A stretch of DNA of 64,000 nucleotides from an uncultured Eubacteriales bacterium. GTDB lineage: Bacteria > Bacillota > Clostridia > Oscillospirales > Acutalibacteraceae. The notes under the pieces were generated by a model, which saw only the letters and a program-made list of their open reading frames with translations, was not told the origin of the DNA and searched no databases. Both the position numbers and the translations under genes were made by a program. The stretch spans positions 39,140-103,139 of the forward strand of contig UQEY01000003.1 of NCBI GenBank assembly GCA_900540235.1, in the 5' to 3' direction. Positions 27,932 to 33,981 of this stretch are shown piece after piece; position 1 is the stretch's first letter; every line of letters starts with the position of its first letter.

Positions 27932-28204
27932 ATGAACAAGACAGAACTTGTAGCAGCAGTAGCTGCAAAGGCAGAACTTTCAAAGAAGGACGCAGAAGCA
28001 GCAGTTAACGCTGTATTCGATTCAGTTAAGGATGCACTCGCTGAGGGTGATAAGGTTTCTCTTATCGGTTTTGGTACTTTCGCAGTAAAGACTCGTGCAG
28101 CTCGTACAGGTCTTAACCCTCGTACTAAGGAAACTATCGAAATTCCTGAATCAAAGGTTCCATCATTCAAAGCCGGTTCAGCTCTCAAGGATGCTGTAAA
28201 GTAA
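27932..28204 (+). CDS. hup: HU family DNA-binding protein
   Basis: A 90-residue nucleoid protein. The family pattern is complete: MNKTELVAAVAAKAELSKKD, VSLIGFGTFAVKTRAARTGL with the beta-arm GLNPRTKETIEIPESKVPSF. The strong binding site GGAGGAAATTAAAATG overlaps the mazG end. Codon choice (GCA, AAG, CTT, GGT) is more biased than in its neighbours, as expected for high expression. Confidence 0.97.
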   Translation: MNKTELVAAVAAKAELSKKDAEAAVNAVFDSVKDALAEGDKVSLIGFGTFAVKTRAARTGLNPRTKETIEIPESKVPSFKAGSALKDAVK

Positions 28205-28220
28205 TTTTGTTGATTTTATC

Positions 28221-28251
28221 GGGGTGTCTTTTTAGGCACCCTATTTCTTTT
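28221..28251 (+). terminator. Hairpin terminator or attenuator after HU
   Basis: GGGTGTC (28222-28228) / GGCACCC (28235-28241) stem with a T-rich loop, followed by TATTTCTTTT. It may reduce read-through into rqcP, whose start is 24 bases further on. Confidence 0.65.
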
Positions 28252-28264
28252 AGTAGGTGAATTT

Positions 28265-28504
28265 ATGCGACTTGATAAATATTTAAAAGTTTCTCGAATA
28301 ATTAAGCGACGCACCGTTGCAAACGAAGCTTGCGACGCAGGCAAGGTTGAGGTTAACGGCAAGGTTGCAAGAGCATCTTATGATGTTAAAGTGGGCGATG
28401 TAATCAAAATTACACTCGGCGCAAAGGAAAACAGCTATAAAGTCCTCGCCATAACCGAACACGCCCTTAAAGAGGATGCATCCAAAATGTATGAAGCTTT
28501 ATAA
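28265..28504 (+). CDS. rqcP: S4-domain RNA-binding protein RqcP (YabO)
   Basis: A 79-residue S4 domain protein that in Bacillus works with RqcH in C-terminal alanine tailing on stalled 50S subunits. The S4 fold is evident from MRLDKYLKVSRIIKRRTVANEACDAG and the downstream VEVNGKVARASYDVKVGD. The start follows TAGGTGAA. In Bacillus yabO is followed by yabP, yabQ and divIC; here no yabP or yabQ sporulation gene follows. Confidence 0.92.
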   Translation: MRLDKYLKVSRIIKRRTVANEACDAGKVEVNGKVARASYDVKVGDVIKITLGAKENSYKVLAITEHALKEDASKMYEAL

Positions 28505-28576
28505 AAAAATAAGACTCTTTGTCAAATGTTAAGGTTTTTCACCCCAACATTTATTATAGAACCATATATTTTAAGT

Positions 28577-28610
28577 AGCAGTTTCCCGTGTGGAATTTGC
28601 TGCTTTTTTA
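28577..28610 (+). terminator. Terminator downstream of rqcP
   Basis: Imperfect stem AGCAGTTTCC (28577-28586) / GGAA...CTGCT (28592-28604) with an internal bulge, followed by a T run. The rest of 28505-28826 is AT-rich and holds the nested hairpin at 28702-28754 but no gene. Confidence 0.6.
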
Positions 28611-28701
28611 TATTTTGAAAATTACAATTTAGTTACAAAATGTTGCAAAATAGTTACAAACACAATATGCATACCAAGTAGGCACTAAAATTACATCATA
28701 T

Positions 28702-28754
28702 AGGGGTGTTACCTACCTGTATAGTGAAACGCTATACAGTAGAGTAACACCCCT
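28702..28754. repeat. Large nested palindrome upstream of the BspA-like gene
   Basis: Outer arms AGGGGTGTTAC (28702-28712) and GTAACACCCCT (28744-28754) are perfectly complementary over 11 bp. An inner perfect stem CTGTATAG (28717-28724) / CTATACAG (28732-28739) has a 7-nt loop, and a symmetric 4-nt internal loop separates the two. There is no T-tract after it, so a terminator is less likely than a leader RNA structure or protein-binding palindrome for the gene 73 bases downstream. Confidence 0.75.
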
Positions 28755-28826
28755 TTAAAAATTTGAATTATCCCCAAAAATATTTTATGATATATTTACA
28801 AAAAAATTTAAAAGAGGTAATTTAAA

Positions 28827-30656
28827 ATGAAAAAAATTATCAGTCTATTCTTGTCTCTCGTTATGCTTCTTAGCATAACTGCTGGGCTGAACCTAACTGC
28901 AAGTGCAGGTAAAGAGGACGTCGCATTAACCTATGGCGATTATAAGTACATTATCAATGATGATAATACTGTTAATATTACCGAGTATACCGGCTCTGCA
29001 ACAAATCTTGATATCCTGTCAACTATCGATGGTAAGTCAGTAACAAGTATTGGTAGTTATGCATTTTCTCATTGCACAAGTTTATCAAGCATAAGAATAC
29101 CAGACAGCGTAACAAGTATCGGTTGGCATGCATTTGAACAATGCACAAGCTTAACAAGCTTAACAATACCAAATAGCGTAACAAGTATTGGTGATGATGC
29201 ATTTTATAATTGCACAAGTTTAACAAGCATAACAATCGGAAACAGCGTAACAAGCATTGGCGATTATGCATTTGATAATTGCACAAGTTTAACAAGCATT
29301 AATGTTGGAGAAGGCAATACTAATTATTCATCTCAAGACGGTGTATTGTTTAATAAGGATAAAACCGAACTTATACAGTATCCTATTGGAAATACAAGAA
29401 CATCATATATTATACCAAACAGCGTAACAAGTATTGGTGATTATGCATTTAATAATTGCACAAGCTTAGCAAGCATAACAATCGGAAACAGCGTAACAAG
29501 TATTGGCGAATATGCATTTTATTATTGCACAAGTTTAACAAGCATAACAATACCAAATAGCGTAACAAGTATTGGTTATGAGGCATTTGGAGGTTGCACA
29601 AGCTTAATAAGCATAACAATACCAAATAGCGTAACAAGTATTGGTTATTTTGCATTTGACGTTTGCACAAGTTTAGCAAGCATAACAATCGGAAACAGCG
29701 TAACAAGTATTGGCAATTGCGCATTTAATAATTGCACAAGCTTAACAAGCATAACAATACCAAATAGCGTAACAAGTATTGGCGATTATGCATTTGATAA
29801 TTGTACAAGCTTAACAAGCATTAATGTTGAAGAAAGCAATGCTAATTATTCTTCTCAAGACGGTGTATTGTTTAATAAGGATAAAACCGAACTTATACGA
29901 TATCCTATTGGAAATACAAGAACATCATATATTATACCAAACAGCGTAACAAGTATTGGCGTTTGTGCATTTTATGAGTGCAAAGATTTAACTGATGTTT
30001 ACTATGATGGTACTAAAAGTCAATGGAATGATATTGTAATAAAAGAAGGCAATTATCTATTAGAAAATGCAACAATTCATTGTTTGGACGGTATTATCAG
30101 CGAGCCAAGCGTTGACCCGATACCAATGCCTAACCCAACACCGACTCCTGAGCCTGCTCCAACGCCATCAAGCGAGCCTACTACTCAGCCTAGCACACCT
30201 GCAACCCAGCCAACACAGGCACCGACTACAGTTGCTCCGGCACCGGTTGAACCTACAACTGTTGCACCTGTACAAACAACACAGGTTACTTCCAAGTCTA
30301 CAACTAAGCCTGCGGCAAAAGCGACAGCTAAAAAGACAACCAAAGCAAAAGAAGTAGTTAACAACAAGCAGAAGAAAGCAAAACTTAAAAAGGCAACAGG
30401 CTCAAAGAAAGCAATCACTCTCACTTGGGCAAAGGTTAAGGGTGTAAAGGGTTATCAAATTCAGGTTGCTACGGATAAAAAGTTCAAGAAAAACAAGAAA
30501 ACCGTAACAATCAAGAAGCAAAAGACAACCAAAACCACTGTTAAAAAGCTCAAAGCTAAGAAGAAATATTTTGTTCGTATCCGTACATATAAAACAGTAA
30601 ACGGCAAAAAGATTTATTCTTCTTGGTCAAAGGCTAAAACAGTTAAAACAAAATAA
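28827..30656 (+). CDS. BspA-like leucine-rich-repeat surface protein with C-terminal Fn3-like domain
   Basis: A secreted protein of 609 residues. A signal peptide (MKKIISLFLSLVMLLSITAG, cleavage near ASA-GKE) is followed by about 13 LRR_5 units of the SVTSIGxxAFxxCTSLTSI type (residues ~65-400), with two longer insertions (NYSSQDGVLFNKDKTELI) repeated at ~165 and ~345. Then comes a Pro/Thr linker (~430-500) and a very basic C-terminal domain (~515-609) whose LTWAKVKGVKGYQIQVATD pattern is Fn3-like. Codon use in the LRR part (ATA, TTA, AAT) is more AT-rich than flanking housekeeping genes, suggesting repeat expansion or transfer. RBS AGAGG. Adhesion is a plausible role; the ligand is unknown. 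Confidence 0.9.
   Translation: MKKIISLFLSLVMLLSITAGLNLTASAGKEDVALTYGDYKYIINDDNTVNITEYTGSATNLDILSTIDGKSVTSIGSYAFSHCTSLSSIRIPDSVTSIGWHAFEQCTSLTSLTIPNSVTSIGDDAFYNCTSLTSITIGNSVTSIGDYAFDNCTSLTSINVGEGNTNYSSQDGVLFNKDKTELIQYPIGNTRTSYIIPNSVTSIGDYAFNNCTSLASITIGNSVTSIGEYAFYYCTSLTSITIPNSVTSIGYEAFGGCTSLISITIPNSVTSIGYFAFDVCTSLASITIGNSVTSIGNCAFNNCTSLTSITIPNSVTSIGDYAFDNCTSLTSINVEESNANYSSQDGVLFNKDKTELIRYPIGNTRTSYIIPNSVTSIGVCAFYECKDLTDVYYDGTKSQWNDIVIKEGNYLLENATIHCLDGIISEPSVDPIPMPNPTPTPEPAPTPSSEPTTQPSTPATQPTQAPTTVAPAPVEPTTVAPVQTTQVTSKSTTKPAAKATAKKTTKAKEVVNNKQKKAKLKKATGSKKAITLTWAKVKGVKGYQIQVATDKKFKKNKKTVTIKKQKTTKTTVKKLKAKKKYFVRIRTYKTVNGKKIYSSWSKAKTVKTK
29040..29960 (+). repeat. In-frame tandem repeats in the BspA-like gene
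   Basis: About 69-bp units encoding one 23-residue LRR each. Adjacent units are close to identical at DNA level (shared AGCGTAACAAGTATTGG core), and two ~110-bp blocks at about 29295 and 29815 are nearly identical. This favours length variation by recombination. Confidence 0.85.
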
Positions 30657-30663
30657 ACATAAG

Positions 30664-30692
30664 AAAGGAGAGCCGAGAGGTTCTCCTTTTTT
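30664..30692 (+). terminator. Rho-independent terminator of the BspA-like gene
   Basis: Eleven-bp stem AAAGGAGAGCC (30664-30674) / GGTTCTCCTTT (30679-30689), one G-T pair, then a T run. The same terminator sequence occurs at 41408-41435 behind a gene remnant. Confidence 0.9.
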
Positions 30693-30700
30693 ATAGTTTA

Positions 30701-30725
30701 GCGGGCGAATGATATTCGCCCCTAC
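30701..30725. repeat. GTAGGGGCG hairpin repeat, inverted
   Basis: GGGCGAATGATATTCGCCC palindrome; the minus strand reads GTAGGGGCGAATATCATTCG and then CCCGC. The same sequence recurs at 33801 and 46080. Confidence 0.7.
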
Positions 30726-30768
30726 GGTGATTTTTCTATTTCAGATAGCCTAAAATAATAAGACTATC

Positions 30769-30790
30769 GTAGGGGCGACCTGTGGTCGCC
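30769..30790. repeat. GTAGGGGCG hairpin repeat with different arms
   Basis: GTAGGGGCGACCTGTGGTCG + CC: the GGCGACC/GGTCGCC stem differs from the GGCGAAT/ATTCGCC copies in both arms at once, preserving pairing. It abuts the modular repeat beginning at 30791. Confidence 0.7.
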
Positions 30791-30953
30791 TTTCTCTCCT
30801 ATCGACGGCGAAGCCGCCACCTTCTACGGAAGCCGTCCCTTTTGTCACTGCGTGACATTTCCCCACACTGTGGGGAATCACCCTCGTCAGAGGGAAGCAA
30901 GTCGTGGCTCCCTCTGACGAGGGAGCTGTCGGTTTACCGACTGAAGGAGAGAA
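30791..30953. repeat. Modular hairpin repeat, family A, long copy
   Basis: Bounded by TTTCTCTCC and GGAGAGAA. Inner hairpins in order: CGGC/GCCG, a TGTCAC/GTGACA stem, TTCCCC/GGGGAA, then GCTCCCTC-TGAC-GAGGGAGC and GTCGGT-TT-ACCGAC. The last stem is GTCAAC-TTT-GTTGAC in other copies, a paired change. It lies in the 345-bp gap before the AICAR transformylase gene; the gap otherwise holds only the two short hairpin repeats. Confidence 0.75.
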
Positions 30954-31002
30954 GAAACAATGCCTTTTCCGCAACTCAATAATTTTGAAAGGTAATGAGA
31001 AT

Positions 31003-32178
31003 ATGACAGAGTATAAGCTTAAATACGGTTGCAACCCAAACCAAAACCCTGCAAGAATTCATATGGACGGCAAGGAGCTTCCGTTTGAAATTTTGAACGG
31101 TACAGCAGGCTACATTAATTTGCTTGATGCATTCAATTCTTGGCAGCTTGTAAAGGAACTTAAAGAGGCTACAGGTCGTCCGAGTGCTGCTTCTTTTAAG
31201 CATGTTTCGCCTGCCGGTGCCGCAGTAAGCCAGCCTCTCAGTGCTGTTGAACGCAAGGTTTGTATGGTTCCTGATGACTTGGAACTTTCACCTATTGCCG
31301 AGGCTTATGTTCGTGCAAGAGGATGCGACAGAGTTTCGTCTTTCGGCGATTTTGCGGCTCTCAGCGACGAGTGCGATGCAAGCGTTGCAAAATTCCTTGT
31401 TAAGGAAGTAAGCGACGGCATTATTGCTCCGTCTTATACCGATGAAGCGCTTGAAATTTTGAAAGCTAAGAGGAGAGGCAACTATCTTATCATCAAGATT
31501 GACCCGAACTATCAGCCTGAAGAAATGGAAACAAAGCAGGTTTTCGGTATTAAGTTTGAGCAAAAGAGAAACAACGCTAAGCTTACAATGGACCTCTTTA
31601 ACGATATGCCGACTAAGATTAAGGACATTCCTGAAATCGCAAAAATCGACCTCCTTATTTCGCTTATTACTCTTAAATATACGCAGTCAAATTCTGTTTG
31701 CTTTGCTATGGGCGGACAGACTATCGGCGTCGGTGCAGGTCAGCAAAGCCGTATCCATTGCACCCGTCTTGCAGGTAACAAAGCTGATAACCTTTGGCTT
31801 CGCCATAATGAAAAGGTACTGAATCTTCCGTTTATCGACGGCCTTCGCAAGTGTGAAGCAGATAATGCTATCGACCTTTATATTTCGGATGAATATGAAG
31901 ATTTGCTCAAGGACGGCGTATGGCAAAGATACTTTACCGTTTGCCCTGAACCGTTTACCAAGGAAGAAAAAGAAGAATGGCACAAGCAGATGACAAATGT
32001 TGCACTCGGTTCCGACGCATTCTTCCCATTTGAAGATAATATCGAGCGTGCTGTTCGTTCGGGCGTTAAATATATCGCTCAGCCGGGCGGTTCTGTTCGT
32101 GACGGCGCAGTTATTGAGTGCTGTGACAACTTTGGCATTGCAATGGCAATGACCGGTATTCGTTTGTTCCATCATTAA
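31003..32178 (+). CDS. Phosphoribosylaminoimidazolecarboxamide (AICAR) formyltransferase, stand-alone
   Basis: The penultimate step of purine synthesis: transfers a formyl group to AICAR. The 391-residue product corresponds to the transformylase part of PurH without the N-terminal IMP cyclohydrolase domain, a form known in Clostridia. The motif SFKHVSPAGAAVSQPL carries the catalytic Lys66-His67 pair, and GGQTIGVGAGQQSR and the C-terminal AQPGGSVRDGAVIECCD block are typical. The ATG at 31003 with AAAGGTAATGAG upstream is chosen; the frame stays open upstream through repeat DNA that is not protein-like. IMP cyclohydrolase must be encoded elsewhere. Confidence 0.93.
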   Translation: MTEYKLKYGCNPNQNPARIHMDGKELPFEILNGTAGYINLLDAFNSWQLVKELKEATGRPSAASFKHVSPAGAAVSQPLSAVERKVCMVPDDLELSPIAEAYVRARGCDRVSSFGDFAALSDECDASVAKFLVKEVSDGIIAPSYTDEALEILKAKRRGNYLIIKIDPNYQPEEMETKQVFGIKFEQKRNNAKLTMDLFNDMPTKIKDIPEIAKIDLLISLITLKYTQSNSVCFAMGGQTIGVGAGQQSRIHCTRLAGNKADNLWLRHNEKVLNLPFIDGLRKCEADNAIDLYISDEYEDLLKDGVWQRYFTVCPEPFTKEEKEEWHKQMTNVALGSDAFFPFEDNIERAVRSGVKYIAQPGGSVRDGAVIECCDNFGIAMAMTGIRLFHH

Positions 32179-32184
32179 TGATTG

Positions 32185-32267
32185 TTTCTCTCCTATCGTC
32201 AGAGGAAATCAAGAACTCGGCTTCCTCTGATGAGGAAGCTGTCAACTTTGTTGACTGAAGGAGAGAA
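32185..32267. repeat. Modular hairpin repeat, family A, short copy
   Basis: TTTCTCTCC ... GGAGAGAA ends with only two inner hairpins: GCTTCCTC-TGAT-GAGGAAGC and GTCAAC-TTT-GTTGAC. The first stem differs from copies at 33264 and 58008 by paired substitutions (CTTCC/GGAAG against CTCCC/GGGAG). Confidence 0.75.
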
Positions 32268-32280
32268 TTTTTGATATTTT

Positions 32281-33054
32281 ATGTCTGTTTTAACTTGTCC
32301 CGTATGTGGTGAAAAACTGAATATGGACGGCGCTAAAATCCTGAAATGCAGCAACAATCACTCGTTTGACATTGCAAAGCAGGGTTATGTCAATCTGCTT
32401 TTAACTTCAAAAAGCGGCGACAAAAAGGGTGACAGCAGAGAATCGACTCACGCAAGGCGAGAATTTTTGCAAAAGGGTTACTATTCTTTTTTGCGTGATT
32501 ATGTAACTTCGCTTCTTTTTGGCACGGTGCTTGATATTTGTTGCGGCGAGGGGTATTATGACGAATATGACGGCGTTCTTTACGGCTTTGACATCAGCCG
32601 TGAAATGGTGCGCCTTGCTTCTTCAGGCAGGAAAGAACACAGCTATTTTGTTGCAAACCTTGCCCATATCCCGATTGAAAGCGCTTCGATTGACACGGCA
32701 ATGCACCTTTTTGCTCCGTTTAACGAAAAGGAGTTTGAGCGTGTTTTAAAGCCGGGCGGCAGGCTTTTGAGCGTAATTCCGGGTGACGACCATTTAATTG
32801 AACTTAAAAATATTATTTATGACACTCCGTATAAAAATGACGAAAAACCGCCGAAAACGGAGAATTTGAAGCTTAAATCTACAAAGAAAATTTCTGATAC
32901 TTTTAAGATTGAAAGGGAAGATTTGAAAACGCTTTTTTCAATGACGCCTTATTTTTACCGCACGAGCGAAGCCGACAAAGCCAAGCTTGATACGGTTGAG
33001 TCAATCGATTTGACCGCATCTTTTGTTGTGTGCGAATATGTGAAAGAGGGATAA
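32281..33054 (+). CDS. rlmA: 23S rRNA (guanine-N1) methyltransferase, RlmA/TlrB-like
   Basis: 257 residues. The N-terminal zinc finger (LTCPVCGEKL ... ILKCSNNHSFDIAKQGYVNLL, with Cys/His ligands) and the SAM-binding LDICCGEGYYDEYDGVLYGFDIS segment (motif I) match the RlmA family, which methylates G745/G748 of 23S rRNA and can protect against macrolides such as tylosin. Which position is modified cannot be read from sequence. The only ribosome-binding-like sequence, AAGGAG, is 17 bases upstream at the end of the repeat, so initiation may be weak. Confidence 0.85.
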   Translation: MSVLTCPVCGEKLNMDGAKILKCSNNHSFDIAKQGYVNLLLTSKSGDKKGDSRESTHARREFLQKGYYSFLRDYVTSLLFGTVLDICCGEGYYDEYDGVLYGFDISREMVRLASSGRKEHSYFVANLAHIPIESASIDTAMHLFAPFNEKEFERVLKPGGRLLSVIPGDDHLIELKNIIYDTPYKNDEKPPKTENLKLKSTKKISDTFKIEREDLKTLFSMTPYFYRTSEADKAKLDTVESIDLTASFVVCEYVKEG

Positions 33055-33056
33055 TT

Positions 33057-33236
33057 TTGGACTTACTTTGCGAAAAATGTTGGTACAACGAAACAGACGA
33101 GGAAACGGACGAGGCTTTTTGCTCACTCGTGCTTGACGAGGACGAGTATGTTCGTTTTACCGAAGAACGAAACAAAACCTGTAGGTACTTTAGACCGGCG
33201 GGTTCGGAATATGATATCGTAAGACGACAAAATTAA
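33057..33236 (+). CDS. Small Cys-containing acidic protein, DUF6472-like
   Basis: 59 residues from a TTG at 33057 directly after the rlmA stop, with GAGGGA upstream. Pattern LLCEKCWYNE ... AFCSLVLDEDEYVRF ... TCRYFRP: four cysteines in a CxxC...C...C layout that could bind one metal, with an acidic middle. This layout, including LDEDE and the C-terminal YDIVRRQN, matches my memory of a small conserved clostridial family (DUF6472); no function is known. Translational coupling to rlmA is likely. Confidence 0.7.
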   Translation: MDLLCEKCWYNETDEETDEAFCSLVLDEDEYVRFTEERNKTCRYFRPAGSEYDIVRRQN

Positions 33237-33263
33237 AAAAGTTTTGGTTTGTCGAGATGTTTG

Positions 33264-33370
33264 TTTCTCTCCTATCGTCAGCGTAGCTGCCACTTCCCTC
33301 ATCAGAGGGAAGCAAGAACTTGGCTCCCTCTGACGAGGGAGCTGTCAACTTTGTTGACTGAGGGAGAGAA
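33264..33370. repeat. Modular hairpin repeat, family A
   Basis: TTTCTCTCC / GGAGAGAA ends. Inner hairpins: CTTCCCTC-ATCA-GAGGGAAG, GCTCCCTC-TGAC-GAGGGAGC and GTCAAC-TTT-GTTGAC. It sits immediately upstream of the csoR promoter. Confidence 0.75.
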
Positions 33371-33394
33371 CTCGGCAAACAATTTTTTTACCTC

Positions 33395-33423
33395 TTGACA
33401 AATACCCTGTGGGGGTATACAAT
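33395..33423 (+). promoter_or_regulatory. SigA-type promoter of csoR
   Basis: TTGACA (33395-33400), 17-bp spacer, TACAAT (33418-33423). The spacer is occupied by a copper-operator-like palindrome, the geometry expected for repression by RNA polymerase exclusion. Confidence 0.85.
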
Positions 33424-33444
33424 AAAGATACCCCGTGGGGGTAT
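33402..33444. promoter_or_regulatory. Tandem CsoR-type operators
   Basis: Two 17-bp copies 26 bp apart: ATACCCTGTGGGGGTAT (33402-33418, between -35 and -10) and the perfect palindrome ATACCCCGTGGGGGTAT (33428-33444, at the expected transcription start). They match the TACCCC...GGGGTA style of CsoR sites, and the regulator is encoded immediately downstream. Confidence 0.85.
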
Positions 33445-33457
33445 AAGGAGTAATAAT

Positions 33458-33772
33458 ATGGAAACTAATGAAAATAAAGAATGTTGCTGTTGTCACAAAA
33501 CAAAGCACAGAACAGATGAAGAGCAGAAGGCGCTTGTTAACCGCTTGAGCCGAATTGAGGGTCAAATCAGGGGCATTAAGCGTATGCTTTTGGAGGATGC
33601 GTATTGCACCGATATTATCAATCAGGTCAGCGCCGTTTCAAGCGCACTTAATTCTTTTAACAAGGAACTTCTTGCAACGCATATTCGCACATGTGTTACA
33701 GATGATATTAAAGAGGGCAAGACGGAAACGGTTGACGATTTGCTGAAAACTCTTCAAAAATTGATGAAGTGA
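33458..33772 (+). CDS. csoR: Copper-sensing repressor, CsoR family
   Basis: A 104-residue all-helical metal-sensing repressor. The copper ligands are in place: Cys50 (EDAYCTDI), His75 and Cys79 (LATHIRTCV), with the same 25 and 4 residue spacing as in Mycobacterium CsoR. The helix VNRLSRIEGQIRGIKRML is the family signature. An unusual N-terminal ECCCCHKTKH cluster could bind extra metal. The ATG at 33458 follows AAGGAG. Copper binding should release the two operators in its own promoter and so derepress csoR and perhaps copA. Confidence 0.93.
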   Translation: METNENKECCCCHKTKHRTDEEQKALVNRLSRIEGQIRGIKRMLLEDAYCTDIINQVSAVSSALNSFNKELLATHIRTCVTDDIKEGKTETVDDLLKTLQKLMK

Positions 33773-33800
33773 ATTTTTGCACTGAATAATCAAACTTTTC

Positions 33801-33824
33801 GTAGGGGCGAATATCATTCGCCCG
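33801..33824. repeat. GTAGGGGCG hairpin repeat
   Basis: GTAGGGGCGAATATCATTCG + CCCG; identical to the copies at 30701 (inverted) and 46080. Confidence 0.7.
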
Positions 33825-33863
33825 TCACGATATTGTTCTTGTTAAAAATTTTGAAAATGAAAA

Positions 33864-33889
33864 GGGTCGTCGGGGACGCCGACCCCTAC
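33864..33889. repeat. GTAGGGG hairpin repeat, inverted, GC-rich arms
   Basis: GGGTCGTCGGGGACGCCGAC + CCCTAC; the minus strand begins GTAGGGGTCGGCGTC. The arms differ from neighbouring copies but remain complementary. It lies in the csoR-copA gap. Confidence 0.6.
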
Positions 33890-33915
33890 AGAAGTCTAAA
33901 TGAATAAAAACTTTC

Positions 33916-33937
33916 GTAGGGGCGAACTGTGTTCGCC
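33916..33937. repeat. GTAGGGGCG hairpin repeat, third copy in csoR-copA gap
   Basis: GTAGGGGCGAACTGTGTTCG + CC; the GGCGAAC/GTTCGCC stem is again a compensated variant. Confidence 0.7.
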
Positions 33938-33981
33938 TTAATATGTGACAATCTGCAAATTTAATAAGGCAGGTGAATATT

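Noticed and set aside
28702..28754. Integron attC site
   Set aside because: A nested hairpin is present, but the conserved GTTRRRY and RYYYAAC ends are not, and no integrase or cassette array is nearby.
29040..29960. CRISPR-like repeat array
   Set aside because: The regular repeats are in-frame LRR codons of a secreted protein, without unrelated spacers.
30904..31002. N-terminal extension of the AICAR formyltransferase
   Set aside because: The added residues come from repeat DNA and do not resemble the family; the ATG at 31003 fits.
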